From Colias croceus (lineage: Eukaryota; Arthropoda; Insecta; Lepidoptera; Pieridae), in contig NC_059537.1 of assembly GCF_905220415.1 (NCBI RefSeq), positions 4,997,622-5,061,621 on the forward strand: a stretch of 64,000 bases of DNA, in the 5' to 3' direction. Position numbers and translations under genes: made by a program. A model generated the notes under the pieces. That model was not told the DNA's origin and did not search any database. It saw nothing but the letters and a program-made list of their open reading frames with translations. Below, one piece after another: positions 38,001 through 58,236 of this stretch (within the stretch, counting starts at the first letter, position 1; each line of letters begins with the position of its first letter).

Positions 38001-40882
38001 TTATTTGTACAGATATTGTGTTAATTACTTTTAAGGCTTTAACTCACCTCTTTTGACAAGATAAAGGAAAGTTCGTCCAACAGTATTGATGGCATCTTCA
38101 CGATTCATCACATTCGTTACTGTATTGGCTGATGTAAAAACTTCGAACATTCGTAACGGTACAGCTAAGGGCACCTATATAATAAATGGAGTTATCAATT
38201 GTATCCAATCATAGTTTTAATGAGAAGTAAATTTATACAAATTGTATAGATTAATGGAGACATTTGAGTTAATATTTTCACTTTTCAATCCCTCCACCTT
38301 CTTGGTGAGATTTCAGCAAATCTATACTAATATTATAAAGCTGAAGAGTTTGTTTGTTTGTTTGAACGCGCTAATCTCGGGAACTACTGGTCCGATTTAA
38401 AAAATTCTTTCGGTATTAGATAGCTCATTTATCGAGGAAGGCTATAGGCTATATATCATCACGCTATGACTAACAGGAGTGGAGCCACGGGGGTGAAACC
38501 GCGCGGAGCAACTAGTTTTAATATTTACACAAATAAATTAATGAATTACCTCTGAATCATCTTTCAATAGCCGTAAGTGTAAAACTAACAATCTTCTTAT
38601 TTGTATTGATGAACCACTACTTTGAAATACCTTCTGCCATTGCTTGAGTAAAATTTGTGATATTGAAACCTAAAAAGAGGAAAAATATTCAATTCATGCA
38701 AATTAAAATAAACTACATCATATAACATAATTTATCACCCTACTGGACAATTGACTGCCTCCTTGGTAGAGTGGTTAATGCGTGAGCATAGAATCAAGGG
38801 GTCCTGGGTTTGATTCCCGGTGAAGACGAAGACAGATCACTTACTTATCCTTAAAGAAAAAAGCATCAGAGAAACAGATGTATGGATAATGCCACATAAG
38901 ATACCCTACTAGGGGAAATGGGACTTCACTTTATTGGCCAATAAAACTTAAGATTTTGTTGACTGTCTTATTTTTTAGTATTAAAAGTACAACTTAATTT
39001 GGAATTGAATAAAAAAATTCAATCTTAAAATAATTTTTTTCATTCAAAAACATGAACATTTCATGTTTTTAGGGCAAATTTGACAATTTCTTATTGGAAA
39101 TTAATTCAACTCTATAACTCAAGTTAACATCAAATGTTAATTTCATTAAAGGAGAATGCCCATTTTTGGTACTGGTTTTTCTCATGCATCAAGACAACAA
39201 TACTATTAAAAAAATCTCGGCAATTTAGAGGCCTTCTTACCATCGGAAAATATATTTTGAACAGGGAATGTTTTGTAAAATCTAATAAGACATGTAATTG
39301 TTTAGATCCGTTATTATAGATTTAGTGTCCATTACCGTTTACATTTTTGGTACGGGTTTTTCTCATGCATCAAGATAAAAATATGTACTTTTAAAAAAAA
39401 TCTCGGCAATTTAGAGGCCTTCTTACTATCGGAAAATATATTTTGATCAGGGAATGTTTTGTAAAATCTAATAAGACATGTAATTGTTTAGATCCGTTAC
39501 CATAGATTTAGTATCCATTACCGGTTACCACGGTAACCGAGCAACCATTATGACATTTACTATGGTAAATAGCTAAATGTATTAATATCGATTATTGTTT
39601 TCATTGAATTACAAAAAAAAATCAATTAACATAAAATCACTCTGTAAGGTATTGTTTATACACTGTAGGTTGTTTTAACATAGATAGTGAAGTAAAATAA
39701 TATAAATATATGTATATAAAAAAATATTATTATGACATAGCTTGGTAGGTAACCAGTTATTTCTTATTTGTTTCTTTCTTCGAATATGTAGTGAAAAAAT
39801 GATTCAAACAACAACAAAAACATGTAAACCGAATAAAAACTCTATTGGCATTTTTTAAATATATATTTAGGTTTGAAATCCGTTGGTTTATTGAAATCCG
39901 TCCCGGAAGATTTCTGGTGCCTACCTACACTAGCCGATGAACAGATAGACTTCTGTGACAGTCTGAAAGCATAAGCTCTACGCATAGATTAAATATGTTA
40001 AACGAAAAATAACCTTCGGACGATAAAATACTACCTAAATAACATAAACCTAACTAAATCGGGGTTATTTAAGTTTTGAGGTTATTTCACATTTTTCTCA
40101 ATATCTTGAAAACCCCTGTTTTTATCACAAAAAAATCAATTGGTAAAAATATTTTGAATATCGAAGAACCCTCCAAAACCTTTCTGGCATTGACGCAACA
40201 CTATACTGTGGTCCATACTTTCATGGGCATTCTCCTTTACTATTTTCTAGTTCTACAAATGCATGTCTTTGATATATTTAAAATAATTCAAATGAATTAA
40301 ATCTCCTCTGCTGCATTATATGTCAATGTACATATTTGGAATCTAGATACATACATTTACAAGCATTTTAAATGTTGATAATAATGTTTTAACTTTGTCC
40401 AGATACAGGAAAATTTCATTGCATAAGGAATAACTAATAAGAAATAAAAACTCACCAATCTGTTACAGTCTGTTTTGTGATCATAAAAGAACAATATTTT
40501 GGCGACAAGGCTTGATAAAATTGCGTGATCGTCATTCACGATTTGAGAGAATAGGTTATCAAAATTATGCCTTTCATGTTGTTTACAGTGCTTTCTAGTG
40601 AGATAACTTCGAACATAAGCTTGGATTTTTATCGTACTAATAAGTCTTCTTCTATGTTCCTGAAATAGGTAGCATGAATTAATACGAAGCATACACACGC
40701 GTGTACACAAAAACATAGAAGCTGTCGTCGTTATTTTTACTCTCTCTAAAACTTACCTCTCGTTTTTGTCGTTGTAATTGCGACTGGTGTATAAGACTAT
40801 CCCTATCAGTCTTACGCTGAGCACTAGCACCTGCTAGATTTTGCTGAGGTTTCCTTCTAAAGTCGCCCTCAAAAGAATACAT
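25837..40882 (-). CDS. UBE3C: UBE3C-type HECT E3 ubiquitin ligase, 19 exons, complete
   Basis: Predicted 1,104-residue ubiquitin ligase that extends chains on proteasome-bound substrates. The start MYSFEGDFRRKPQQ at 40,882 and an IQ-type stretch (TIKIQAYVRSYLTRK) match the UBE3C N-terminus. The HECT domain occupies about residues 745-1104, with PFVVPF, DGGGLFREF, LYPNP and EWLRMF. The catalytic cysteine is C1072 in SSSTCMNLLK and the protein ends GFELS. Exons, all joining in phase with GT-AG borders: 40757-40882, 40456-40659, 38550-38669, 38048-38174, 37646-37799, 37226-37449, 36641-37025, 36215-36483, 35736-35992, 34807-35008, 31347-31461, 31103-31221, 30873-30984, 30452-30584, 29041-29253, 28659-28753, 26999-27159, 26375-26505, 25837-26004. 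The sum is 3,315 bp, a multiple of three, and human UBE3C is of similar length. Exon 7 has an acidic DDDDSDSESE run. Introns 10, 14 and 16 are invaded by elements or exon copies. Individual splice calls are predictions. Confidence 0.93.
26894..26972. repeat. 20-bp tandem repeat, four copies
   Basis: The unit CACAGGACTCGTTTATTCGG is repeated about four times in UBE3C intron 17, with one G-to-A difference in the second copy. Confidence 0.8.
26999..27159 (-). other. UBE3C: UBE3C exon 17, parent of the 151-bp array
   Basis: The exon encodes QIRAQCAALKRGLTSVVSSE and then WLRMFSCRELQLLVSGAEVP in the HECT domain. It uses a CCCCACAG acceptor just above 27,159 and a GTGAG donor below 26,999. Its upstream-transcript half, 27,065-27,159, plus acceptor and about 56 bases of intron, forms the unit repeated to 28,273. 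Only this copy has the exon's second half and real donor. Confidence 0.85.
27065..28272 (-). repeat. eight-copy 151-bp tandem array of a half exon plus its splice acceptor
   Basis: Units begin at 27065, 27216, 27367, 27518, 27669, 27820, 27971 and 28122, exactly 151 bp apart. Each carries the 5' half of UBE3C exon 17, the CCCCACAG acceptor and adjacent intron ending AGAGTAATAATCGG. Units are nearly identical. Two types differ at a cluster of sites (GAAGTCAGCCCGCGCTTTAA versus GATGTGAGACCGCGTTTTAG). Because 151 is not a multiple of three, the copies cannot be read as one repeated protein. A ninth, decayed unit starts at 28,273. Confidence 0.95.
28273..28615 (-). repeat. decayed older copies at the distal end of the exon array
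   Basis: From 28,273 the unit is recognisable but altered. Phrases such as CTGTGGGAAACGCGAATTTC, CTGTGAATAACGCGAATTTA and TTAGCCCGCGCTTTAGTACT recur at irregular spacing. They look like two or three older units, now diverged, between the young array and UBE3C exon 16. Confidence 0.6.
29478..29817. repeat. 12-bp minisatellite, about 28 copies
   Basis: Degenerate unit GCGAAGGCATTC with variants TTTGCGAAGGCA, CTCGCGAAGGCA and GCGATGGCATTT. Since 12 is a multiple of three and no unit contains a stop, long frames are open on both strands (Ala-Phe-Ala-Lys repeats on plus, Met-Pro-Ser-Arg/Gln repeats on minus). I treat these as artefacts of the repeat, not genes. Confidence 0.9.
29819..29850. other. 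perfect hairpin next to the minisatellite
   Basis: CTTTTTTCTAGTG and CACTAGAAAAAAG form 13-bp arms around a four-base loop at the end of the 12-bp array. Confidence 0.75.
31738..31870 (-). pseudogene. decayed partial copy A of UBE3C exon 10 and its intron flank
   Basis: Bases from CACGGCTAGAGACG through TTCCAGTTTCTTAAG match the segment at about 34,627-34,797, including GTGAACTTGGAGCAGTTATA and ATTGCCCCATTTTTTGTTCA. The exon-derived half is shortened. It sits in UBE3C intron 10 and cannot code as it stands. Confidence 0.7.
32155..32375 (-). mobile_element. truncated retroelement tail, inverted copy
   Basis: This reads as the reverse of the 24.8-kb family: GAAAATCTAGT end, AAGCCGCGGGCG, CCGGTT-type box and a TAATATTATAAATGCGAAAG terminus. 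It lies in UBE3C intron 10. Confidence 0.65.
32475..32940 (-). mobile_element. truncated retroelement tail, inverted copy of the 7.7-kb family
   Basis: The reverse complement matches 7716-8204, including the GACA run (here about 32,596-32,617) and the ends GCTTCCACCCGCGTCTCCGT and TCTGTAGAAGGGTCAATTCT. It lies in UBE3C intron 10. Confidence 0.65.
33951..34797 (-). pseudogene. partial copy B of UBE3C exon 10, split by a Harbinger element
   Basis: Bases 33,951-34,022 match the donor-side end of exon 10 at about 34,795-34,857 (ACTAACCTTG, GAGCGAGGTGTGCCCTATAA). Bases 34,613-34,712 match the middle of exon 10 and read GVPPAPADGTAASLAVRGRN on minus. A 587-bp element lies between them. The acceptor-side portion differs from the parent, and the copy continues into intron-like sequence that recurs at 31.8 kb. 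This is a tandem duplicate of an exon plus intron, now interrupted. Confidence 0.75.
34023..34609 (-). mobile_element. PIF/Harbinger-like element, internally deleted
   Basis: The ends share GTATCGACTTCGCGCTCC in inverted orientation and are flanked by TAA at 34,020-34,022 and 34,610-34,612. On minus a frame contains KRKVRWWIKELYRKRMQYG, resembling the basic WW-containing start of Harbinger transposases (inference from family pattern), but the catalytic part is absent. Several GCGCGC-rich subterminal motifs repeat at both ends. The parental exon 10 at about 34,856 provides a paralogous empty site. Confidence 0.7.
34807..35008 (-). other. UBE3C: UBE3C exon 10, parent of copies A and B
   Basis: The exon encodes VCTQLLRALYARDSRLQFTG and ends APTTDQ. 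It joins in phase to exon 9 (after ALLQ) and exon 11 (DEGPPLTIKE). The end of the intron-proximal side recurs in copies at 33.95-34.8 kb and 31.7-31.9 kb. This part of the protein is poorly conserved outside insects, so the border calls rest on phase and splice motifs. Confidence 0.75.
35113..35554. mobile_element. MITE in UBE3C intron 9
   Basis: Inverted ends ATTGAGTATTTGAATAAAAA (left) and the same string inverted (right) enclose about 440 bp. The interior has two TGACGTCA-like half sites (GTGACGTCAAAAT and ATGACGTCACAC) facing each other. No coding frame. Confidence 0.6.
38320..38516 (-). mobile_element. short retroelement tail, 'CTAGTTGCTCCGCGCGG' family
   Basis: The reverse complement starts ACTAGTTGCTCCGCGCGGTT and ends TTATAATATTAGTATAGATT. 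A plus-strand copy lies at 46,281-46,462. It sits in UBE3C intron 3. Confidence 0.65.
38753..38935 (+). mobile_element. tRNA-derived SINE
   Basis: An A-box-like TGGTAGAGTGGTTAATGCG is followed 40 bases later by the B box GGTTTGATTCCCGG, the internal promoter of RNA polymerase III. No acceptor stem pairs around them and the sequence runs on into a non-tRNA tail (ATAAGATACCCTACTAGGGG). This is a SINE body and not a tRNA gene. It lies in UBE3C intron 2. Confidence 0.6.
39167..39530. repeat. direct tandem duplication of about 180 bp in UBE3C intron 2
   Basis: The unit TGGTACTGGTTTTTCTCATG through GATTTAGTGTCCATTACCG at 39,167-39,345 is repeated at 39,348-39,525 with few differences. The second copy ends in a small palindrome, GGTTACCACGGTAACC, at about 39,523-39,538. 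Confidence 0.8.
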
Positions 40883-41980
40883 TTCTAAATTTTTGCGTAA
40901 ACAACAATCAGCTGAAAGTTACAATTTGTGACAAGGAAACCTCCAGAAACGCTTAGAAAAAAGTAAAGATTTTCACAAGATTAAGTATTATTACATTATA
41001 TTTGATTTCCTTTAATAATTAATAAACATGAGTTCCTTTATTTGTACGGAGTTATCAATCACGAACATAATTATTCAGAAATCTCTAACAACCAATCTCT
41101 TCTTTAGAGAATCTTTCTTAAACTCTTTTTTAGAGTATAAGTATTCTTTGCTAACAACATTCGACAGTGATAATTATTTTTTTGACATTAAAAAGTTTAC
41201 AGATTGACATTTACCTTTGCTTTGACGTTTAACTACCACAGAGTATGTTCAAATTATAATACGGAGCGTGTTTTAACTTTGTTTTAAACGTAGAAAGAGG
41301 CTGTCTACGGTTTTAAAGTTAGTTTTTCAGGCTTTTTAGTAAATTGTTATTTTATGAGTATGACTAGACTTTAATCTACCATTATTCGGTTCGGAGCGCT
41401 TCGTCGCGACGCGAGCCGAGTGTCTGCTTGAGTAGTGTCATGTAGGTTCTGTGGTCATGTAGTATGAGTGTAGTATAGATTACCCCTTGGTTTACCCAAG
41501 AGTTCACCACACAGTTTACCTTATAGTCTTTGTCATTTGTGTCTGGACCAATGACTAAGGAATCCTATGGACAGGGCATAATGTTCTATACAAACAACTG
41601 ATTATACAAATATCATGCATTTCGATACCGAAATAATAAAACGAATACTGTCTCTTTCTAACTAATGAATATTCTGCTAAGTGAAAATATATGACTATAC
41701 GTCAGTCAGTGCTAATTCTATACCGTTTGACATTTGAAGTTAGCTCAAATACCTACTGTGGCCGGGCGCCATTTTATGTTCTCGTTATTATGATGTACAT
41801 GCTCTGTCATTGCTCCGTAGTAAACATTGAAAAATATTGAATATTTTTGTGATTGTGACAAACATTTGTGTCTAAAACATATAGAGTGGTCAAGGACAAA
41901 TAGTGGCATAATACCAAAGCGCAGTATTGTGGGATGTGGCTCCGGAAAGAATGAAAACTAGAAAAGTTTGTCTTTGCACC
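40883..41980. promoter_or_regulatory. intergenic, possible divergent promoter region
   Basis: This interval separates the UBE3C start (minus) from the first exon candidate of the small plus-strand gene at about 41,900. It contains a GC-rich palindromic patch at about 41,390-41,420 (CGCTTCGTCGCGACGCGAGC) and GGGCGCCATTTTATG at 41,764. Neither transcription start can be fixed from sequence alone. Confidence 0.35.
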
Positions 41981-42570
41981 GGTATGTATACGTTTTGACT
42001 GAAATATTAGTTATTACTTTGCTGATTTACTTATTTTCATGTATATTGAATTGAGGAGTATTCACAGACTATGTTCAGTGTAAAATTGTTACCAAATATA
42101 GCTTTATTTTGTATATTTTCGTTCTAGTAAAATAATGAATTTGGGTGCTAGTGATGACTTATAATATCGACATCAGCAAAATGTTCGATGAAGACGTGCG
42201 TCTCCCAAGGCTGTGTCATTAATCTTAAGAATAGTTGCTTTGGTGAATACACTTCCAAAATAACAAATTAATTTTGCCAAGAGCAGCAGAAGGAAAAATA
42301 AAACACTTAAATTTACCTAATATGAATTTTAACTTAAGTAAGATTAATCGCTTTTATAGTAGGTACTTTAAAAATGTATTTACAAATAAGTCAGGTCAGG
42401 ACTAAAATTATAATAACCTAAAAATTCATTTTTTGAAGGTTACCAAGAAGTGAAAATAGAAAAGGAGAATGGTTAGAAGCAATTGAAACTGAAAATATCA
42501 AGCCAAATGTATAGGATATAATATCATAGTATGTTCCCTACATTTCCCCGAAAGTGCTTTCAATAGAACA

Positions 42571-43170
42571 ATGGATGTGATTAGTCTGCACGATGATGCT
42601 ATACCAGTATGTCTGCCGCTGCATTCACACAGGGTGAGGTTTTTATCTGTAGACACGTGATGTCTTCCAATTTACTTTTGGTCTTTTTATTTAGATTTAG
42701 GGCTGTCATTTATAATCTAACGTTTCTCCTATTTTGAAGGAGGCCTGTGAACAAACTGAGATGGTTTTATATGATTTTTGAGTACAAACTTGGGTGATAT
42801 TTGGTTGTTGAAATGTTATTGACTGAGGGAAAGTGCAATTTACTTTAAATACATGGGGTGTTTTAAGTTATTTTTCTATTCTTTATAAATTTATATTTAT
42901 AAAGCATTTCAATGCCATAAAACCAAAAATATAAATTCAAGTTCCGCTATTGTAAGCCCTAATGTTGATATTAATTTCAAACCATCAGCATTGCCCTTTT
43001 AATTAAAATGTAATTGCATTTTAGTTTAAATGTAAAGTGAACAATGCTAGTTAATGTAAACTGTGACATTTCATTTCCAGGTACCAGTTGAGCCTCAAAT
43101 CCCGAACTCAAAAATGAACAGAGTGTATCCGAGTGCATTCCAGGCTGCACAAAATAGTTTAGCTCTATAA
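42571..43170 (+). CDS. candidate small gene, 50-residue protein, two coding exons
   Basis: Exon 42,567-42,633 starts after a CAATAG acceptor and has ATG at 42,571 in a strong context (ACAATGG), reading MDVISLHDDAIPVCLPLHSH. It ends AGG before GTGAGG. The next exon opens after TTTCATTTCCAG at 43,080 and reads VPVEPQIPNSKMNRVYPSAF then QAAQNSLAL, stopping TAA at 43,168-43,170. The join is in phase and gives 50 residues. AATAAA follows at 43,218. An untranslated first exon ending CACCG|GTATGT at 41,981 is plausible; direct joining puts a stop just upstream of this ATG. There is no signal peptide or membrane segment. I do not recognise the protein. Confidence 0.5.
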
Positions 43171-43397
43171 TTTACTCTATTATTATATATCATTGTTTTT
43201 TTTGTCTATTATTTATAAATAAATAAATACAATTACTGTATATTGTGTTGTTCATCGTAATAAAATACAATTATATACCTATATTAGTATATATTATGTT
43301 GTTTCATTATATTACATTCCTCAAAACTGAAATTACCAAATTGTAAGTCTACCGAAATCCTTATATCGAAGTCAAAATTGAACTGGATTTATCAAAT

Positions 43398-43458
43398 TAT
43401 ACAGGGTTAGCTATCTTGTCCGGCGAGGTTGCTGGTGTTTTACAAGTAACCCTGTATA
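43398..43458. other. 61-bp foldback with 12-bp arms
   Basis: TATACAGGGTTA at 43,398 pairs perfectly with TAACCCTGTATA ending at 43,458. It probably represents the fused ends of a DNA transposon. Confidence 0.6.
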
Positions 43459-43658
43459 GGTGTTACCGTCACGAGCAGCCATCGTCATACTTAATTTTAT
43501 TAATTGGCATTGTCATTTTTTCCATTTGTAATTTTACTTCTATGTTTTGTACAATAAAGTTAAAATAAATAAAAAAGAGTGTGTGTTTATGTACACGCGT
43601 TACAAGTTACGCGCCAAAAGAAGTATAACTTCAAAAAAAATATATTAATATTATTTTT

Positions 43659-43690
43659 ATATCGATAAACATAATAATGTTTATCGATAT
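43659..43690. promoter_or_regulatory. palindrome with two TATCGATA motifs
   Basis: ATATCGATAAACAT and its exact inverse flank a four-base spacer. TATCGATA is the DRE motif bound by DREF and BEAF-type factors in flies. It lies about 1 kb upstream of the lamin start. A role here is inference. Confidence 0.4.
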
Positions 43691-43798
43691 ATTCTCGGCA
43701 CTAAACACCGCCATGTTTTGTTACAAGCAATATGGCGCCGGCCACACTTTTTTTGTAGGTATGTCACTTCCATGTGATTCCTTATTCATTGGTCTGGA

Positions 43799-43832
43799 CT
43801 GGTCTGGACTGTGGTCTGGACGATGCTGGTGA
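43799..43832. repeat. short TGGTCTGGAC repeat
   Basis: Three close copies of TGGTCTGGAC(TG) at about 43,791-43,820. Function unknown. Confidence 0.6.
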
Positions 43833-44070
43833 CGGATTTCGTGATTCGTGTAGTGAATGTTAGGCTTTATGCACAGCAATGTATAATTCTCTCATGGTGT
43901 TTAATCACTGTGTATTGTATCTTCATAACTTAATATTATAATAATATAAAATATAAATTATATTTATTATACTAATAATTATTATAATTATTTATTATAA
44001 ATTATATTTATATTTATTTTATTATTTATATTATATATTATATAAATTTAAACACAATATACATGCTATA

Positions 44071-44319
44071 ACAGTACGCGTCACGTAAAAAGAACGCTGG
44101 ATGAAAGTGATGGGGTGTGTTTGTGCATGGATCGAGTTTTGCACTTAAGCTATGTGCCGATTATTTTATTTTTGAACTAGGCTCGCGAATCGTGGCTTCT
44201 CAACTACCTATTTGTTATTCTTATACCACCTCATAACACCAATTAAACCACAAAATAGACCGATAAATCGCCAATGCGCAGCTTAACCGTCAGCGTTCTT
44301 TTTACTTGACGCGACCTGT
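44071..44319. mobile_element. 249-bp MITE just upstream of the lamin gene
   Basis: Inverted ends of 29 bp, ACAGTACGCGTCACGTAAAA (left) against ACAGGTCGCGTCAAGTAAAA (right, inverted), both continuing AGAACGCTG. No coding frame. The target duplication is not clear from the flanks. It ends about 410 bp before the lamin ATG and may sit in or near the promoter. Confidence 0.75.
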
Positions 44320-44589
44320 ACAATCGATCGATGATTGATAAAACGGATAAAACTGTGGATAAAACTAATTCATTTGGTAAATCTGGCTTATTGAAATTTA
44401 TTTTTTATTTTCCCAACTTAATCATATTTATTTCTCACTTTAAATAAAATATTTCAGAGTACGATACATTTTACATAATACAAAATTGCACTTGCGTGAA
44501 ATGCGTGAAAATTATAAATAAAAAAGACGGTATCGGAATTTTATTATCTGTATTAATTTAATTGACATAAATGTTGGTAACATTTTAGT

Positions 44590-44732
44590 ATGACTCAACG
44601 GTCACGTGACCACATTAGCTTGGGTTTACAGGTTGAAGAGAAACGGAGTTGTACGCTTGCCTTCGATAATAAGGTGTTGTGGAATTAATTCCGCGTGTAT
44701 TTAGAAAATAGTGACTGAAAAAAATATTCAAA
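44590..44732 (+). promoter_or_regulatory. lamin 5' flank with E-box-type CACGTG
   Basis: TCACGTGACC lies at about 44,602, followed by a possible acceptor TTTACAG at 44,631. The first coding exon may therefore have an upstream untranslated exon. GGAATTAATTCC at about 44,679 is a 12-bp palindrome. Transcription start not determined. Confidence 0.35.
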
Positions 44733-55516
<10,784 letters not shown>

Positions 55517-56795
55517 CACCTAGTAGATAAAACGGTTGTATCCAATGATCGTGTTCGATTTACAACGGTGCCTCACCTTTCTCTAATTAGGGTTCGCCAG
55601 CTAGGCTTACCCCGTTATTACAGATTTATTTCTATAGAAACACCAAAGTGGCTCGATAGATGGCTCTTAATCTAGCCGTTCCAGTAAAGAAATGTTTAAA
55701 TGTGAACATGTTTTTGAATTTTAAGTTGCATACTAGTGGTCTTATGTTTTTCCCAAGTTGTTTTTTTTTTTTTTTTTTTTTATGAAATCTCCTTAATACT
55801 TTCACTAATAAGAAGTCAATTCAGGCATCTTCATAGAAATATATTATTAACACGCATTTAACTTTTTCCTTATTGGAACGGCTTTAAGTTTCAAACAGTG
55901 AAAATATTTAATTAGTGTCTCTCTATTCTTGTGTTTGCGAAGTTCAAATTTATAGTTCAATTATTATCATCCTTAAATGTTAGAAACCAAGTTAACAAGT
56001 CGCTCGATTTTGATTTTTAGCATTCAAGATCCGCCTATCGTGCCATTTTACGCCTTTCCGTATTGGTTCTATACGACCATTTTTATATTATACATCACTT
56101 AATATTTAGTATTGAACTTTTCCAATAATTTCAAAACATGAAGCCACTCGATGCCTTATTTGGCTTCGCCGCGTAAGCTCAGTGAACAAAGTACAAAGGT
56201 TTTTGGTTCACTTTGTGTTGGTAAGTGTAGAAATATATATATTTTATTAATTATTTAACTTTAAGATCCCCACCCATAACATTTGCGCTAGACAATGAAT
56301 CGTGTCAGACGTTTGAGATAGCCATTGCGTATTAAGCAGCAATCAGTAGATAAAATCTACAAAATATCATGATAGTTAGTAGCTATTGACTAGAGTACTA
56401 GCATCATTAGTTTGTAAGATTAAGTTGACCACGTTGCATTGGTTGTCAATTTAGAATAAGCTACATTTTCATAATTATAATTAAATGCTATTTTTTTATA
56501 ACAAACACAGGTGCAAGTCTCAAATTGTATGAAGCATTTATGACGATATTCAAATGGGCTTATATTGTGTGTTTATGTAATTTGGTTTTCTAAATTAATT
56601 CATTTAGTACTAGACTTAATTTAAGAAAATGTACTTTCAAATTTAGGCGAAGAGGACAGAATCTAATTATTTTTCGTTTGTGTTCTATTTTTTTAAGTAA
56701 TCATAGAATACTTTAAATTGGATTAATTATAACTTCCTTTTGCAAATTACATAACATTATAAAATAATAAATTTATATTTAGTTTTAATCAATTG
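55517..56795 (+). other. Lam: lamin 3' UTR (predicted)
   Basis: Non-coding sequence after the TAA at 55,514-55,516. AATAAA at 56,766-56,771 is a suitable end signal. A run of T at 55,760-55,782 lies within it. Confidence 0.5.
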
Positions 56796-57301
56796 TGGCT
56801 TTTATTTTACACCGCCTTTCCTTTACCATTACCTAGTATTATATTATGATCTGTGCCAGTACTATATCAGTTAGTTACATCACAGGTTACATGCCAGTTA
56901 CATCACGTAAGCTTTGCTTGTAAATTTTACTCCTTACTTTGGGATGAAACATTAATAAGTTAGAGTTAAAAGACAAGGTAAAATATGTTAACTTTCAGGA
57001 GTTCACAACATTTTAGTTCGAAGAAATTATTTGCAGTTTTATAAATATTTCAGTGCTTTTTACCCCTTTTCTTTTTATAATATTTCAATTCAATCTGATT
57101 CTTGCCATGATGTCATTGATAGAGAACTGAGAATACACCCGAAATATCAAAGATTTTGAATGTTTGTTTTCGCAAGGTTTTCGGTGTTGCGCAACATGAC
57201 GACAACTACACAGACCACAACATAGACTAGAGCAAAGAGTATAATGTATATAGACTAGAGCCACACTAGAGCAAATTTTGAAGACCGTGCCATTAAAGAA
57301 G

Positions 57302-57394
57302 TCCCACGGCGAATGTCGAGTAGTTGCCACGTAAAATGTCCCATGGCGAAGGTAAAGTGGTTGCCACAAAATATGTCCCACGGCGAAAGTATGA
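57302..57394. repeat. 37-bp tandem repeat, about 2.5 copies
   Basis: Unit TCCCACGGCGAATGTCGAGT followed by AGTTGCCACGTAAAATG. The second copy has CATGG, and a third partial copy follows. Related short units extend on each side with less identity. Confidence 0.65.
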
Positions 57395-57759
57395 TAGATA
57401 GGCCGCATTGATATTAGGTGTTTCCACGCTATCATTACCAACTGGACAAAAGTAGAAAAGTAGAAAACCTTTACATATAATAGAGAAGTCATAATGATTC
57501 TCTATCTTTCCGTCATACCATAAATAAATATATATAATCCATACTCGACACTCAATTAAGCTTGTTTTCGATGATCCCTCCATTTTATTTACCCTAACTC
57601 CGAGCATAGCGCGTACCCAACCTAAATACCTAAAATAAAAAAAATATTTTGTAATTAAATGAAGGGTTGCATGTGGCATTGGACTACTCCAACGACTACT
57701 CTTTTACATGTGTAGATAACCGTTCCACCTTAGCAAAATTAATTGATTTGCAAAGACCA

Positions 57760-57925
57760 AAAAATGTTGTGTGGTTTTATGAAACCACGGTAAAAGTGAA
57801 ACTGTTCGAACGGTTCCGAACACTGCTTTGTGTAGCGCATGTGGCGTGTCGGTCGGCGATACACGCGACATGCGCTACACAGACCAAAAAGTTTGAGACG
57901 ATGTAATAAAATGAAACTCACTTTA
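57760..57925. repeat. dispersed repeat with GTAGCGCATG hairpin, copy 2
   Basis: Inverse of the segment at 6232-6432, sharing ATGTTGTGTGGTTTTATGAA, GTGAAACTGTTCGAACGGTT and the GTAGCGCATG hairpin arms. Confidence 0.65.
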
Positions 57926-58236
57926 ATATTATAAGGAAAATAATTCGAAACAAGAATATCTAGTTCTTGTGACTGCCCTATATTTATAAAACAATTTTAA
58001 AACACGTAAAGGAGTGCGGTGAGGTCTTACTAGTAAAAACTGGATGTGAATGGTTTTCATTTTCAGCACCACTTCAGCACTAAATAGTCTTACTGTGAAT
58101 TGCGTATTTAGATTTAAAAATGACATTGACACTGACATAATGATACAATTAACCTCAGAGCAATAAATAACAAATACCCTGTCAATGTCACATTCAAATT
58201 GAAAATCACTTGAAAATGTTTTGATTTTAATTATAC

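Larger units (their letters stand above)
56796..58228. other. intergenic with short repeats
   Basis: No gene recognised. It contains the 37-bp repeat at 57,302-57,394 and the dispersed hairpin repeat at 57,760-57,925. Confidence 0.4.

Noticed and set aside
38756..38830. tRNA gene
   Set aside because: A and B boxes are present but no acceptor stem pairs and a SINE tail follows.
41385..41430. Small RNA gene in the GC palindromic patch
   Set aside because: No box motifs or stable long hairpin; more likely promoter sequence.
57085..57679. Two overlapping minus-strand frames of 128-135 residues
   Set aside because: Low-complexity overlap with the 37-bp repeat, no motif, no splice support.
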